From contig NC_014387.1 of the NCBI RefSeq assembly GCF_000145035.1, forward strand, positions 2,594,001 to 2,658,000: a stretch of 64,000 nt of DNA. Direction: 5' to 3'. This stretch comes from Butyrivibrio proteoclasticus B316. Lineage in GTDB: Bacteria; Bacillota; Clostridia; Lachnospirales; Lachnospiraceae. A model generated the notes under the pieces. That model had not been told where the DNA came from. It searched no databases and saw only the letters and a program-made list of their open reading frames with translations. The position numbers and the translations under genes were made by a program. Positions 45,443 through 55,304 of the stretch are shown one piece after another. Position 1 is the stretch's first letter. Every line of letters starts with the position of its first letter.

Positions 45443-46840
45443 TTATAACATTCCCTTTATCTGACCTGCCAGATAGAGAGAACCTGCAGCAAATACCATA
45501 TCTCCGGATTTCCTGTTGGTTATGATATCTGTTATTGCATCTCTTACATTGCTATAGTATTTGACCGGAACACCAATTATACCAAGCTCGTCCTTGGCAT
45601 CCTCAAAAGCACCCTTTAGATCAGAAACTGATAAAGACCTGCTGGTCTCAAGTACAGCCACGTATATCTGTTCAAACTCTCTGGCTTCAAGAATACTGCG
45701 GACTATCTCCTTGTACTGCTTGTCACTTACTATTCCAAACAGCATCAATTTCCTTCCGGAACAGTTCATATTCTTGATACTCTCGAGAAAAGCCATAATT
45801 CCGTCAATATTATGAGCGCCGTCCACATAAATACCCGGACGCACTTCTTCCATTCTGCCTTCCCACTTGGCTGACAGAAGTCCCTCTCTGATATCAAGTT
45901 CAGAGATCTCTGTACCCAAGCCTCGCAGAATGCCTACAGTTTCAACTGCCAGGGCAGCATTTTCCGACTGATAAAGCGCCTCTGTCGAAAGCCTTATGTC
46001 AACATATTTATCATATAAGCTATTTAACGAAAAAGCAATGTATTTGTTCCCTGCTTCATCCTCAATTCGCCTTGTATCCTGTATATTTCTGCTCTCAACA
46101 ACCACAGCTCTGCTGTCAAGTTCAAGAGCTCTTTTCTTGATCACAGCCGTGCTCTCATCTCTCTTGTCAAAAAATACTATCGGAACACCGCTTTTAATGA
46201 TACCTGCCTTTTCAAAGGCAATCTCCTCTATCGTTTCGCCAAGATACTGCATATGGTCATAGCCAATCTCAGTAATAACTGAAACAAGAGGTTTTTTAAC
46301 AGCATTAGTTGCATCCAGTCTCCCACCAAGTCCTGTCTCCAGCACCAGATAATCTACCGGATACACATCATACAGCAGCATTGCCATGAAAAAGAGATAT
46401 TCAAAATAGGTAGGAAAATAAAAACTATTTGTATTGCCTTTATCTGAATTATATTCGACAGTTCTGCGAAGCATCTCTATAAATACTTCAACAAAAACAC
46501 CATCGCTTATCGGTTTACCATCAATCTGAAATCTTTCTGTAATCTTAACCAAATGTGGAGATGTGAACATTCCCACACTATATCCGGCTTTCATTAGAAT
46601 AGATGAAATATAGCTGCAAGCGGAACCTTTTCCGTTAGTTCCGGCAACATGTATTATCTTCATATTCTCATCAGGATTTCCAAGAAAATCCAGATAAGCC
46701 CTTGTATCTTCTATTGTATGTTTGTCAGTAAAACTCGGAACCTGATTGAGAAAATCCTCACACTCAGTGACTGAAATATGCTCTCCTCCATCAGCTCTGC
46801 TGATAAAATCAGCCACCTTACCCAAAATTTCTGTACTCAT
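45443..46840 (-). CDS. folC: Folylpolyglutamate synthase / dihydrofolate synthase
   Basis: The 465-residue Mur-ligase-like enzyme has the P-loop GTNGKGS at 67-73, the SPHLVKITERF loop, ETGLGGRLDATNAV and the C-terminal YVDGAHN ADP-binding motif. It adds glutamate to folates (and possibly to dihydropteroate). AGGAT lies just before the ATG. It is the most upstream gene of the close-packed cluster running down to the TPR lipoprotein, though the 79-base gap after it may hold a separate promoter. Confidence 0.95.
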   Translation of the reverse strand: MSTEILGKVADFISRADGGEHISVTECEDFLNQVPSFTDKHTIEDTRAYLDFLGNPDENMKIIHVAGTNGKGSACSYISSILMKAGYSVGMFTSPHLVKITERFQIDGKPISDGVFVEVFIEMLRRTVEYNSDKGNTNSFYFPTYFEYLFFMAMLLYDVYPVDYLVLETGLGGRLDATNAVKKPLVSVITEIGYDHMQYLGETIEEIAFEKAGIIKSGVPIVFFDKRDESTAVIKKRALELDSRAVVVESRNIQDTRRIEDEAGNKYIAFSLNSLYDKYVDIRLSTEALYQSENAALAVETVGILRGLGTEISELDIREGLLSAKWEGRMEEVRPGIYVDGAHNIDGIMAFLESIKNMNCSGRKLMLFGIVSDKQYKEIVRSILEAREFEQIYVAVLETSRSLSVSDLKGAFEDAKDELGIIGVPVKYYSNVRDAITDIITNRKSGDMVFAAGSLYLAGQIKGML

Positions 46841-46998
46841 ATCCTACTATAAAACGCCTTTCAGCAGATATCGGCACAACATGCTTTTCAAAATCCTATT
46901 ACCAAACTTCCGCATTTATGCCAATTTGCATATATCATTTTCCCCACAAAACCAATTTCCACTGTGACTTGTGCCTACACACATTAGTAAACTACGCA

Positions 46999-47286
46999 CA
47001 TGTCTTCAAGCTAGTATAGGCGAAGTGAATGTACAGATAAACCGATTTGATGCGGCTTCCTTGTGGATGTATATGTGTAAATAGCCGATTTGATGCAGCT
47101 GCTCTTATAGAAGTATATGTGTATAAAACCGATTTGATGCGAAGCATCATTAGAGGTTTTAATACACATATACGACACATAGAGACAGCGTATCATCGGA
47201 GGTTTTAATGCACATATACGACACATAGGATTAGCGCATCATCGGAGGTTTATCTGTACATCACGAGCCCCCTGTTTGCAGACATG
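46999..47286. repeat. Nested three-tier inverted repeat forming a ~140-bp hairpin
   Basis: The intergenic region between valS and folC is almost wholly symmetrical about 47142 (GATGC-GAA-GCATC). Each arm holds three diverged copies of a unit containing CCGATTTGATGC (left) or GCATCATCGGAGGTTT-like sequence (right). Outer, middle and inner copies pair best with their own mirror copy: GTACAGATAAACC (47031) with GGTTTATCTGTAC (ending 47259), and two GTATATGTG-type inner copies. Even CATGTCT (46999-47005) and AGACATG (47280-47286) match. It encodes no convincing protein. It starts nine bases past the valS stop, so it would be in the valS 3' end. Confidence 0.85.
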
Positions 47287-47295
47287 CTCATAGCC

Positions 47296-49968
47296 TTATT
47301 TTGTCAGCTGTACAAGTCTCTCAGTTACCTGGTCGTAGGTCTGCTGGTATTTCTGCTGCTTCTCTTTTTCTTCTGCAATCTTCTCTGCAGGCGCCTTAGA
47401 GAGGAATTTCTCATTGCTGAGCATATTCTGTGATCTCTTAAGCTCGCCTTCAAGTCTCTTCTGCTCCTTGGTGAGACGCTCAATCTCTGCAGAAAGATCC
47501 ACAAGATCAGAGAAAGGAATATAAACTGTTGCATCTGCAAGAACTACAGAAACAGCATCCTCTGCAATACCCTCTTTATCTTTCTGGCAAACAGACTCAG
47601 AAGCATAAGCAAGTGATTCAAAGAACAGCTTACCTGTTCTGAAGATATCAAGAACATCATCCTTATCACTTACAACAAATACTTTTGCCTTTCTTGATGG
47701 AGCAACATTCATCTGTGTACGAACGTTACGGATACCACGAACAGCTTCCTTGATTGTCTCGATAGACTTCTCATCAGCTGCAAAGTTCCACTCATCCTTG
47801 TATACAGGCCAGTCAGAGATCATGATTGACTCTTCCTCATCCTGCATTGTGCAGAAGATTTCTTCTGTAATAAATGGCATGTATGGGTGCAGGAGCTTAA
47901 GTGCATTCAGAAGTACTGTCTGAAGTGTCCAAAGAGCTGCCTCATGAGAAACAGCATCGTCTGAATTATAAAGACGAGGCTTAACCATCTCAATGTACCA
48001 GTCACAGAACTCATCCCAAATAAAGTCATAAACCTTCTGAACTGCAATTCCGAGTTCATAGTGTTCCATGTTCTCAGTAACTTCTTTTACCGTATTATTG
48101 AGCTTACTAAGGATCCACTTATCAACAGGCTCAAGACCTTCAGGCATATCCTGATGGATTGCAGATTTAGCATCCTCAGCCATGTTCATCATAATGAATC
48201 TTGAAGCATTCCAAACCTTGTTAGCAAAGTTACGGCTATTCTCAACTCTTTCATTATAGAAACGCATATCATTACCCGGTGCGTTTCCTGTAATAAGTGT
48301 AAGTCTAAGAGCATCAGCACCGTAGTTCTCAATGATATCAAGAGGATCGATACCATTTCCAAGAGATTTACTCATCTTACGTCCCTGAGAGTCTCTTACA
48401 AGACCATGGAAAAGAACTGTGTGGAATGGATATGTTCCCATGTTCTCATAGCTTGAGAAGATCATTCTGATTACCCAGAAAAAGATAATGTCATAACCTG
48501 TTACAAGCACATCTGTAGGGAAGAAATACTTAAGTTCCTTGGTGTCATGTGGCCAGCCAAGTGTCTCAAATGGCCAAAGAGCTGATGAAAACCATGTATC
48601 AAGTGTGTCAGGATCCTGAGTAAAGTGAGTTTCACCGCACTTAGGACAAACTGTAGGAGTAGTCTTGGATACAACAACCTCTCCGCACTTATCGCAGTAG
48701 TAAGCAGGAATTCTGTGGCCCCACCAGAGCTGTCTTGAAATACACCAGTCACGGATGTTGTCTGTCCAGTTGAAGTATGTCTTCTCCATTCTAGGTGGAA
48801 TAAGCTTGATCTCACCCTCTTTAACAGCCTTAACTGCAGGTTTGATGAGCTCATCCATCTTAACGAACCACTGTGCCTTGATCATAGGCTCTACTGTTGT
48901 GTGGCAACGGTCATGTGTACCAACATTGTGAGAATAGTCCTCAATCTCAACAAGAAGTCCCATCTCATCAAGCTCTTTAACAATGGCTTCTCTTGCTGCG
49001 TAGCGATCCATGCCTTCAAATTTGCCGCCATTAGCGTTGATAGTGGCATCATCATTGAGGATATTGATCTCCTCAAGGTTATGACGCTTACCAACCTCAA
49101 AGTCGTTAGGGTCATGGCCTGGAGTGATCTTAACTACACCTGTACCAAATTCCATATCAACATAAGAATCTTCTACGATAGGAAGCTCTCTGTTAACTAT
49201 AGGTAAAAGAACCTTCTTGCCTTTAAAGTTCTTGTATCTGTCATCATCAGGGTTAACAGCAACAGCTGTATCACCAAGCATTGTCTCAGGACGTGTTGTC
49301 GCAAACTCGATAAACTCAGTATCAGAAACTGATCCATCCTCATTGATAACAGGATACTTGATATGCCATAAATGTCCAGCCTGCTCCTCGTACTCAACCT
49401 CAGCATCAGAGATAGAAGTCTTACAAACAGGGCACCAGTTTACGATACGGCTTCCCTTATAGATATATCCTTTTTCATGCATCTTGCAGAAGACTTCTGT
49501 AACAGCCTCGTTACAGCCTTCATCCATCGTGAAACGCTCTCTGTCCCAGTCACAGGAAGATCCCATCTTCTTGAGCTGCTGAATGATAGTTCCGCCGTAC
49601 TCTTTTTTCCACTCCCAGGCTCTTTCAAGGAATTTCTCACGGCCAAGATCTCTTTTGTCGATTCCTTCTGCCTTAAGAGCATCAATGATCTTAACCTCAG
49701 TAGCGATTGATGCATGATCTGTTCCTGGCTGCCAAAGTGCGTTGTATCCCTGCATTCTCTTAAAACGAATGAGAATATCCTGCATTGTATTATCAAGGGC
49801 ATGTCCCATGTGGAGCTTACCTGTGATGTTTGGCGGTGGAATAACAATAGTAAATGGTTTTTTGGTCTCATCTACTTCAGCATGGAAGTATTTCTTGGCT
49901 TCCCAATTGGAGTACAGACGACTCTCAATGTTCTTGGGATCATAAGTCTTAGCTAGTTCTTTCTTCAT
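47296..49968 (-). CDS. valS: Valyl-tRNA synthetase
   Basis: This is an 890-residue class I synthetase. HIGH appears as HMGH at residues 53-56 (PPPNITGKLHMGHALD), and KMSKS is intact (GRKMSKSLGNGIDPLDII). The editing domain and a zinc-like CDKCGE...CPKCGE pair are visible, and the C-terminal tail is the coiled-coil arm found in ValRS (SAEIERLTKEQKRLEGELKR). It is preceded by a T-box leader, so expression should rise when uncharged tRNA-Val accumulates. Confidence 0.98.
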   Translation of the reverse strand: MKKELAKTYDPKNIESRLYSNWEAKKYFHAEVDETKKPFTIVIPPPNITGKLHMGHALDNTMQDILIRFKRMQGYNALWQPGTDHASIATEVKIIDALKAEGIDKRDLGREKFLERAWEWKKEYGGTIIQQLKKMGSSCDWDRERFTMDEGCNEAVTEVFCKMHEKGYIYKGSRIVNWCPVCKTSISDAEVEYEEQAGHLWHIKYPVINEDGSVSDTEFIEFATTRPETMLGDTAVAVNPDDDRYKNFKGKKVLLPIVNRELPIVEDSYVDMEFGTGVVKITPGHDPNDFEVGKRHNLEEINILNDDATINANGGKFEGMDRYAAREAIVKELDEMGLLVEIEDYSHNVGTHDRCHTTVEPMIKAQWFVKMDELIKPAVKAVKEGEIKLIPPRMEKTYFNWTDNIRDWCISRQLWWGHRIPAYYCDKCGEVVVSKTTPTVCPKCGETHFTQDPDTLDTWFSSALWPFETLGWPHDTKELKYFFPTDVLVTGYDIIFFWVIRMIFSSYENMGTYPFHTVLFHGLVRDSQGRKMSKSLGNGIDPLDIIENYGADALRLTLITGNAPGNDMRFYNERVENSRNFANKVWNASRFIMMNMAEDAKSAIHQDMPEGLEPVDKWILSKLNNTVKEVTENMEHYELGIAVQKVYDFIWDEFCDWYIEMVKPRLYNSDDAVSHEAALWTLQTVLLNALKLLHPYMPFITEEIFCTMQDEEESIMISDWPVYKDEWNFAADEKSIETIKEAVRGIRNVRTQMNVAPSRKAKVFVVSDKDDVLDIFRTGKLFFESLAYASESVCQKDKEGIAEDAVSVVLADATVYIPFSDLVDLSAEIERLTKEQKRLEGELKRSQNMLSNEKFLSKAPAEKIAEEKEKQQKYQQTYDQVTERLVQLTK

Positions 49969-50004
49969 GATTTTCTCCTTTTTTGTTGTGCCAGGCAGCT
50001 AATA

Positions 50005-50312
50005 AAAAAGCCCCTGGCAGCCAATAAGCTACCAAGGGCGTAATATACGCGGTACCACCTTGATTTATAACTCAGTAAGTGCTCTTCCATAAAAATGGGA
50101 TTTCACTCTCATCCTCTAACGCAGATGACGCGGGGACACTTATGGGAACATAATCCCGTTCTGGGTGCCCGGTTCAAAAGCTACCTTCCACATCTCCATC
50201 GCCGATACCTCTCAGCATGTGCGCCGCTTCATATAAGACTTATGCCTCATGAAAATCCTCCGCACAGGTATCTTCTCTTTAGACTCTGTAAAGATATGTA
50301 CTCCTCTTTCTC
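50005..50312 (-). ncRNA. T-box leader of valS
   Basis: On the minus strand the leader contains the 5' AGAGGAGTAC element typical of clostridial T-boxes, a long stem I region, and the T-box sequence AAGGTGGTACCGCG (around 50050), whose TGG-type bulge contacts the tRNA end. A terminator follows (50010-50039: GCCCTTGGTAGC/GCTGCCAGGGGC, then TTTTTT). A candidate valine specifier GTA lies at 50182-50184 on the 3' side of stem I; I am less sure of this codon. Uncharged tRNA-Val should favour the antiterminator and permit valS transcription. Confidence 0.92.
50010..50039 (-). terminator. T-box-controlled terminator of valS
   Basis: A 12-base imperfect stem (50010-50021 with 50028-50039), a six-base loop and a following TTTTTT run lie between the T-box sequence and the valS start. 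Confidence 0.9.
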
Positions 50313-50426
50313 ATAACCTTTAAAAAAATAATTTAAAATAACTATATTAGTTCAAAAAAATAATGTCAAGATATAAACATGGTAAACCTTTTCTATTCAC
50401 AGAATAACTTACTCACGCCCAAATCC

Positions 50427-52061
50427 TCAGCTATGTTTAACTTCATCAAGGGATTTCTGTGAGATCACAGCATTGTGGATAAGTGCTATCTCTCCTTTGC
50501 GGCTCTCCTTAACCTGATAAAGTGCATTGTCTGCCGCATACATGTAATCCCAGAGCTTGGTTGTTTCCTTGGGGACAGAATTACGTATTCCCTGGGAAAT
50601 ACTGATAGTTATGCCTTCATCAGCCATTTCTGATTCCAGCGCTATATTTCCTATTCTTTCCCGGAGTTTAACTGCATAATCCAGAACCTTTTTATCGCTC
50701 ATACTCTCATAGATTATTATGAACTCATCTCCGCCATATCTGAAAGCGTGGATTCCCTTACTATGCTCGCAGATATCGATTATAGCTTTGGATATCTGCT
50801 TGAGACACATATCTCCTACCTGATGACCGTACCTGTCATTAAACTGCTTAAAATCATCCACATCAAGAATTTCAACAGCCAGATAATGCCCTTTTTCACA
50901 GGCCTTTTCAAAAGCTGTTTCCGCATACCTGTTGAGACTATACCTGTTACCAAGACCTGTAAGCTGGTCTGTTTCCGCCTGTCTCATGAGCTTGTCATTT
51001 TCTTTTTCCACATTGGAAAGCTTAGTTCTCATAGCGGCAAAAAACTTGTAGTTGACCATCTTCTCTTTTTCAAATTCAAGAGTATATCTGTAAAAATCTT
51101 CGAGAGCCCTTGTTCTGGCCTCAGGATCATTTACCCTTTCATAAATCTCGCATCTTAACTTGGCGTGGTTAAGTCTTAAATTAGCAATGTTAAGATCATC
51201 AAGTTCCTGCTCGGTTAATTGAGCCACCTTGATAGCCTCTTTTTCTTTTCCTATCTCAAGGTAAAAACGGGCAGTATTGTAAACATCCACCATATCATCA
51301 AGCGAGAACTTCCTGTCTTTGATAAGACCGTTCAGCATTTTGAAATAATACTCAAACCTCTTTTCATCACCAAGATAATAATAGGCTCTCATCTTGGTAT
51401 CGAGGATAGGAAGTCCTAAAAGATACTCCTCATTAAACTCCTGGTAATTTGCCAGCTTGTCCATGGCTTCAAGGCACTTTCGTACTGAATCAGGTTTGCC
51501 AAGCCTTATATAGCAATCAGCCTCGAAGCAGTGACAATAGAGGATATTTCTGTAATAAAGGCTCTCTTTACGATTCTTTCTGATATGTTTATAGGCCGAT
51601 CTGATATATGAAAGGGCTGTTTTAACATCGCCAAATCTGTAATACACATGTCCTATGTTAAAAAACATAAACCCAGGAACACCACTGTCAGGCAGATCTT
51701 CGCAATATTTAATTCCCTTTAAAAAGAAATCAATAGCAAGCTCGTAGTTGCCATGATTAAGAGAATCTATTCCAAGAAGGTTATAACACCTTGCAAGATG
51801 CTCGGCATCTCCTTCCATCTGTAAATATTCAATTGCCTTGAGGAGATTCATATTGAACTTACGATAATCAGTGCTGAGCAGGTAATAAGCATCAGCCAGA
51901 TAGTAATACGCATAGCCGACAAGACTATTGTCGTCGAGACGTTTGGCCGCACGAACAAAACGATTACATATTCCAATGTAGCTACTGGACATTGAAGATC
52001 TTGCAAGCATCATTTCGCTGTTAAGAGTCTGTATTTCCCGATCGTAATCCTTTATGTTCAT
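50427..52061 (-). CDS. Cytoplasmic TPR-GGDEF diguanylate cyclase
   Basis: The 544-residue protein lacks membrane helices. The first ~330 residues are TPR-like helical repeats (YAYYYLADAYYLLSTDYRKF, LLGIDSLNHGNYELAIDFFLKGI, NIGHVYYRFGDVKTALSYIRSAY). A short coiled linker leads to a GGDEF domain with EILDVDDFKQFNDRYGHQVGD and an intact RYGGDEF (GGDEF at 443-447). This is the common layout in which a repeat domain senses a protein or peptide partner. The ATG at 52061 follows GGGGGTG; the longer start at 52079 lacks a site. Confidence 0.92.
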   Translation of the reverse strand: MNIKDYDREIQTLNSEMMLARSSMSSSYIGICNRFVRAAKRLDDNSLVGYAYYYLADAYYLLSTDYRKFNMNLLKAIEYLQMEGDAEHLARCYNLLGIDSLNHGNYELAIDFFLKGIKYCEDLPDSGVPGFMFFNIGHVYYRFGDVKTALSYIRSAYKHIRKNRKESLYYRNILYCHCFEADCYIRLGKPDSVRKCLEAMDKLANYQEFNEEYLLGLPILDTKMRAYYYLGDEKRFEYYFKMLNGLIKDRKFSLDDMVDVYNTARFYLEIGKEKEAIKVAQLTEQELDDLNIANLRLNHAKLRCEIYERVNDPEARTRALEDFYRYTLEFEKEKMVNYKFFAAMRTKLSNVEKENDKLMRQAETDQLTGLGNRYSLNRYAETAFEKACEKGHYLAVEILDVDDFKQFNDRYGHQVGDMCLKQISKAIIDICEHSKGIHAFRYGGDEFIIIYESMSDKKVLDYAVKLRERIGNIALESEMADEGITISISQGIRNSVPKETTKLWDYMYAADNALYQVKESRKGEIALIHNAVISQKSLDEVKHS

Positions 52062-52640
52062 AAAGCACCCCCAGTTCATCTATCACAAAAAGTTATCCAC
52101 AATCGTAAAGCCCCCACAAATTGTGGATTTGCGACTTTTTTGCGCAAACTAGTCCAACAAAAATTCGATAACATTTGAAGGTAAATACAATTTTACATCA
52201 CCTGGCTGTTACATTTCAAGGAAAATAATAATTTGATGAATAGTGAATTCTTATGTGAAACATGCATGAATACTGGGGTTGCGCTTTTTATATGACACGT
52301 ATGTCATGCTTTATGTTGGTTTACATATACACGTTGACTTATTTGGTCATATGATTATTTTTACTCGTTTATTAGTTAATTTCCACACGCTTTAGAAATC
52401 CGCTATTTTACTGGGGTTTGCTTTTATATTTTTTAACTAATCCCCAATTTCCACAGAGTTATCCACATGACACACTCGTCATTTTATTAAAGCTTTTTCA
52501 TCATTTTTTCAAAAAAACGTATTATTGTTCGAGCAATTGATACAATTCATTATTTTTATCGGTTTACATAAATTTATTTTATACTGCTTTATGTAAATCA
52601 TTTTTTAGCATTTCGGGGTATTTTTTTATAATTCAATGGC
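52062..52640. other. Long AT-rich intergenic region with DnaA-box-like sites and palindromes
   Basis: No reading frame is convincing here. Perfect DnaA-box consensus TTATCCACA occurs at 52093-52101 and 52459-52467 in the same orientation, with weaker relatives nearby (TGTGGATTT near 52122; ATTTCCACA just before 52455). A palindrome CCACAAATTGTGG lies near 52114-52126, and TTTACATAAA (52563-52572) faces TTTATGTAAA (52588-52597). It must also hold the promoter of the TPR-GGDEF gene and the end of the helicase transcript. Confidence 0.6.
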
Positions 52641-55106
52641 TTAGTCACCTGTTTTTTCGGACCAAAACTGGGTTATCTCATTTTTGACCGTTTTGGTCGT
52701 TACTGTTTTGTAACCCTTCCACTCCCTTGGAAATAGAGATTTATAACTCGCCGCCGTGAAACGATTATCAAGTAAAGTCACAACTCCTTTATCCTCTTCC
52801 GTTCTGATAACACGCCCTGCTGCCTGCAAAACCTTGTTCATTCCCGGGAATCTGTAGGCATAGTCAAATCCGTCAAAACCTGCCTTTTCAAAGTATTCCC
52901 TTAGAATTTCTCTCTCATTACATACAAGTGGAATTCCTGTCCCAACAACTATAACGCCAATCAGGCTGTCATATTTCAGATCAATTCCCTCACTGAATAT
53001 TCCGCCCATTACACAAAAGCCCAGAATATTCTTATCTTCTACTATCTCAAGATCCATGTGGATAACTTTTGAAAGGTCAATATCATTTCCTGTGGAAAAC
53101 CTGTCAAGGAAAGCTTCTCTTGCTTCCTCACTCATGTAATCACGCTGGACAAGAAGTTCTGTGTTTTCTTCGTCATAAAACTCTTCTTCATAAATATAAA
53201 GAACTTCCTCAAGAAACTGATGTGAAGGGAAGAAAATCAGATAATTGCCGCTTCTGGCTCCCACCACACTATTAATATAACTTGCTATATTGTAGTACTG
53301 CTGCGGACTGCGCTCTGAATACTTACTGGTAACATCAACTCCCAGATATACGCCAAGCCTCTCCGGATCAAAGATTGATCTTGCATAAATTTCGTAGTCT
53401 TCTTCTGTTCCTCCCAGAAGCTTTTTATAATACTGAATAGGTAAAAGAGTAGCCGAAAACAGTATCGATGACCTTCCTCTTTCCATACACTGCGCCAGAT
53501 TTCTCGATGGATCCGCACAGGACAGTCTTACAAGGAAATCGCCATTTTCCGCAAATTCGCTGTACATAACATAATGATCATCCACAAGGTCAAAAATGGT
53601 CAGAAACCTTGATACGTCAAAGTAGAATTCCAATATATCCTCTCTGCAAGGGCCTTCCGAATGGTCTTCAAGATACTCTGATATTATTCCCGCCAGCCTG
53701 TTTAGGGGATTTATCACACTGTCTATGCTTGTAAGCACAGTACAGCCGTCGCAATTTCTTTTTAGCTCCAGCATAGCTTTGTTGCATTTATCAAGGTGCC
53801 CGGCGATACTTGGGTGAAATTCCTTTATAAGGCTCTTAAGCTCCAAAAAGCTCTCTTTCCTGAGAAAAGCGCTATACATGTCGCGCCCTCTGTCCAAAAG
53901 GTTGTGCGTCTCATCTACGAGGAAAACGTAGTCCTTCTTTTTACCCTCTGCAAAGAACCTTCTAAGATAAACAAAGGGGTCAAAAACATAGTTATAATCA
54001 CATATGATGCCATCCGCCCAAAGGCTCATATCAAGAGACATCTCAAAAGGGCAGACCTGATGCCTTGTAGCGTATTCTACTATTTTTTCCCTGTCAAAAG
54101 AATCCTCGTGTGCCAGAAGATCATAAATAGCGTCGTTTATTCTGTCATAGTGCCCATTTGCATAAGGGCAGGCCTGTGGATTACAGTTTCTTTCATTTTC
54201 ATCAAGGAAACATATTTTATCTCTGGCAGTTATAGTAGCTGTCTTAAACCTGAGATTTTGGGCCTTTCTAAGAGTAGCAAAGGCTTCCTCAGCAACAGTT
54301 CTGGTGATAGTTTTGGCTGTCAGGTAAAAGAGCTTACTGATCTTGCCTTCACCAACTGCCTTAACAGTGGGAAAAACCGTTGTTATTGTCTTGCCGGTTC
54401 CTGTAGGAGCCTCGAGGAACAGTTTTTTACCATGGACGATAGTCCTATAAACTGCAGCCGCCAGGTCTTTCTGGCCATCTCTGTAGGGAAAAGGGAACTG
54501 AACTGCCTTTATAGACGTTGTCCTTACTCCGGACCAGTTAAATTCAAAGTCTGACCACTTGAGATACATTGAAATAAGCTCATCAAACCACTTTACTATC
54601 TCCTCATAGGAAAAAGAAAAGTCAAAATACTTCATTTCTTCTGTATCAATATTGCAATAGCTCATGCGGACATTTATATTAGGGCAATGTCTGTCCTTGC
54701 AATACATTGCGGCATAGCACTTGGCCTGGGCAAGGTGAACATCAACAGGAACCTCCATTTTCCTGAGGTCTCTGTAAGTACCCTTGATCTCATCTATCAG
54801 TGGAGCTGGTTTAGGCTTATCAATAAAGCTCTCCTGAGCATCATATGCGTCAGGATCATCTATATACTTATCCAAGATTCCGTCAGCTCTACCCTCTATT
54901 AAAAGGTCATAATTATCTGCGTGATGAATAAAGGAAAGGGGAACTTCTGCGTGATAGTCAGGCCCCATACTCTTTTGTATCATGCGGTGGATCCTTCCAC
55001 CCTCCTGTATTGCATCGGCCGGTGCCTGCTGTATTCTGTTATCTATGCTGCCACTTCTGAGAATGAATTCTACAAGGCCGCGTACTGAAATAGTGATCGT
55101 TGTCAT
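52641..55106 (-). CDS. DinG/XPD-like helicase with N-terminal PD-(D/E)XK nuclease domain
   Basis: The 821-residue protein begins with a Cas4-like nuclease domain (about 1-165): EGRADG at 71-76, DEIK at 105-108 and QAKCYAAMYC at 127-136 give the Asp...Glu-x-Lys...Gln-x-x-x-Tyr pattern. An SF2 helicase follows: Walker A APTGTGKT at 233-240, four cysteines suited to an Fe-S cluster (CFLDENERNCNPQACPYA and later QVCPFE), VDETHNLL and the C-terminal motif VLQAAGRVIRTEEDKG. It should unwind and trim DNA in repair. It appears to be monocistronic. Confidence 0.9.
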   Translation of the reverse strand: MTTITISVRGLVEFILRSGSIDNRIQQAPADAIQEGGRIHRMIQKSMGPDYHAEVPLSFIHHADNYDLLIEGRADGILDKYIDDPDAYDAQESFIDKPKPAPLIDEIKGTYRDLRKMEVPVDVHLAQAKCYAAMYCKDRHCPNINVRMSYCNIDTEEMKYFDFSFSYEEIVKWFDELISMYLKWSDFEFNWSGVRTTSIKAVQFPFPYRDGQKDLAAAVYRTIVHGKKLFLEAPTGTGKTITTVFPTVKAVGEGKISKLFYLTAKTITRTVAEEAFATLRKAQNLRFKTATITARDKICFLDENERNCNPQACPYANGHYDRINDAIYDLLAHEDSFDREKIVEYATRHQVCPFEMSLDMSLWADGIICDYNYVFDPFVYLRRFFAEGKKKDYVFLVDETHNLLDRGRDMYSAFLRKESFLELKSLIKEFHPSIAGHLDKCNKAMLELKRNCDGCTVLTSIDSVINPLNRLAGIISEYLEDHSEGPCREDILEFYFDVSRFLTIFDLVDDHYVMYSEFAENGDFLVRLSCADPSRNLAQCMERGRSSILFSATLLPIQYYKKLLGGTEEDYEIYARSIFDPERLGVYLGVDVTSKYSERSPQQYYNIASYINSVVGARSGNYLIFFPSHQFLEEVLYIYEEEFYDEENTELLVQRDYMSEEAREAFLDRFSTGNDIDLSKVIHMDLEIVEDKNILGFCVMGGIFSEGIDLKYDSLIGVIVVGTGIPLVCNEREILREYFEKAGFDGFDYAYRFPGMNKVLQAAGRVIRTEEDKGVVTLLDNRFTAASYKSLFPREWKGYKTVTTKTVKNEITQFWSEKTGD

Positions 55107-55230
55107 GAATATCTCCGATTGAAGATTGTTTTTCAGAACTTATTGTATCATGCTGAGGGGATTATGCGGAAAATTCTGTTTAATAAAAAGAATGTCGCGA
55201 GTGCGCATCCATAGCGGAGCTATATCATAA

Positions 55231-55267
55231 AAAGACGGATAAGACATCTATTGATATCTTATCCGCC
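55231..55267 (-). terminator. Rho-independent terminator of the HPr-like gene
   Basis: GGCGGATAAGATATC and GATGTCTTATCCGTC (read on the minus strand) form a long stem followed by TTTTTATG. It lies about 40 bases past the HPr-like stop. Confidence 0.9.
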
Positions 55268-55304
55268 ATTATATAAAAGGATTCAAAATGAAAAAGCTAA
55301 ATTA

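Noticed and set aside
47031..47259. Possible CRISPR array because of repeated GCATCA and CCGATTTGATGC units
   Set aside because: The units are inverted about a centre, diverged and not separated by equal unique spacers; no cas genes are nearby.
52062..52640. Replication origin
   Set aside because: DnaA boxes and AT-rich DNA are present, but no dnaA, dnaN, repA or parAB lies nearby, so only a DnaA-binding cluster can be proposed.
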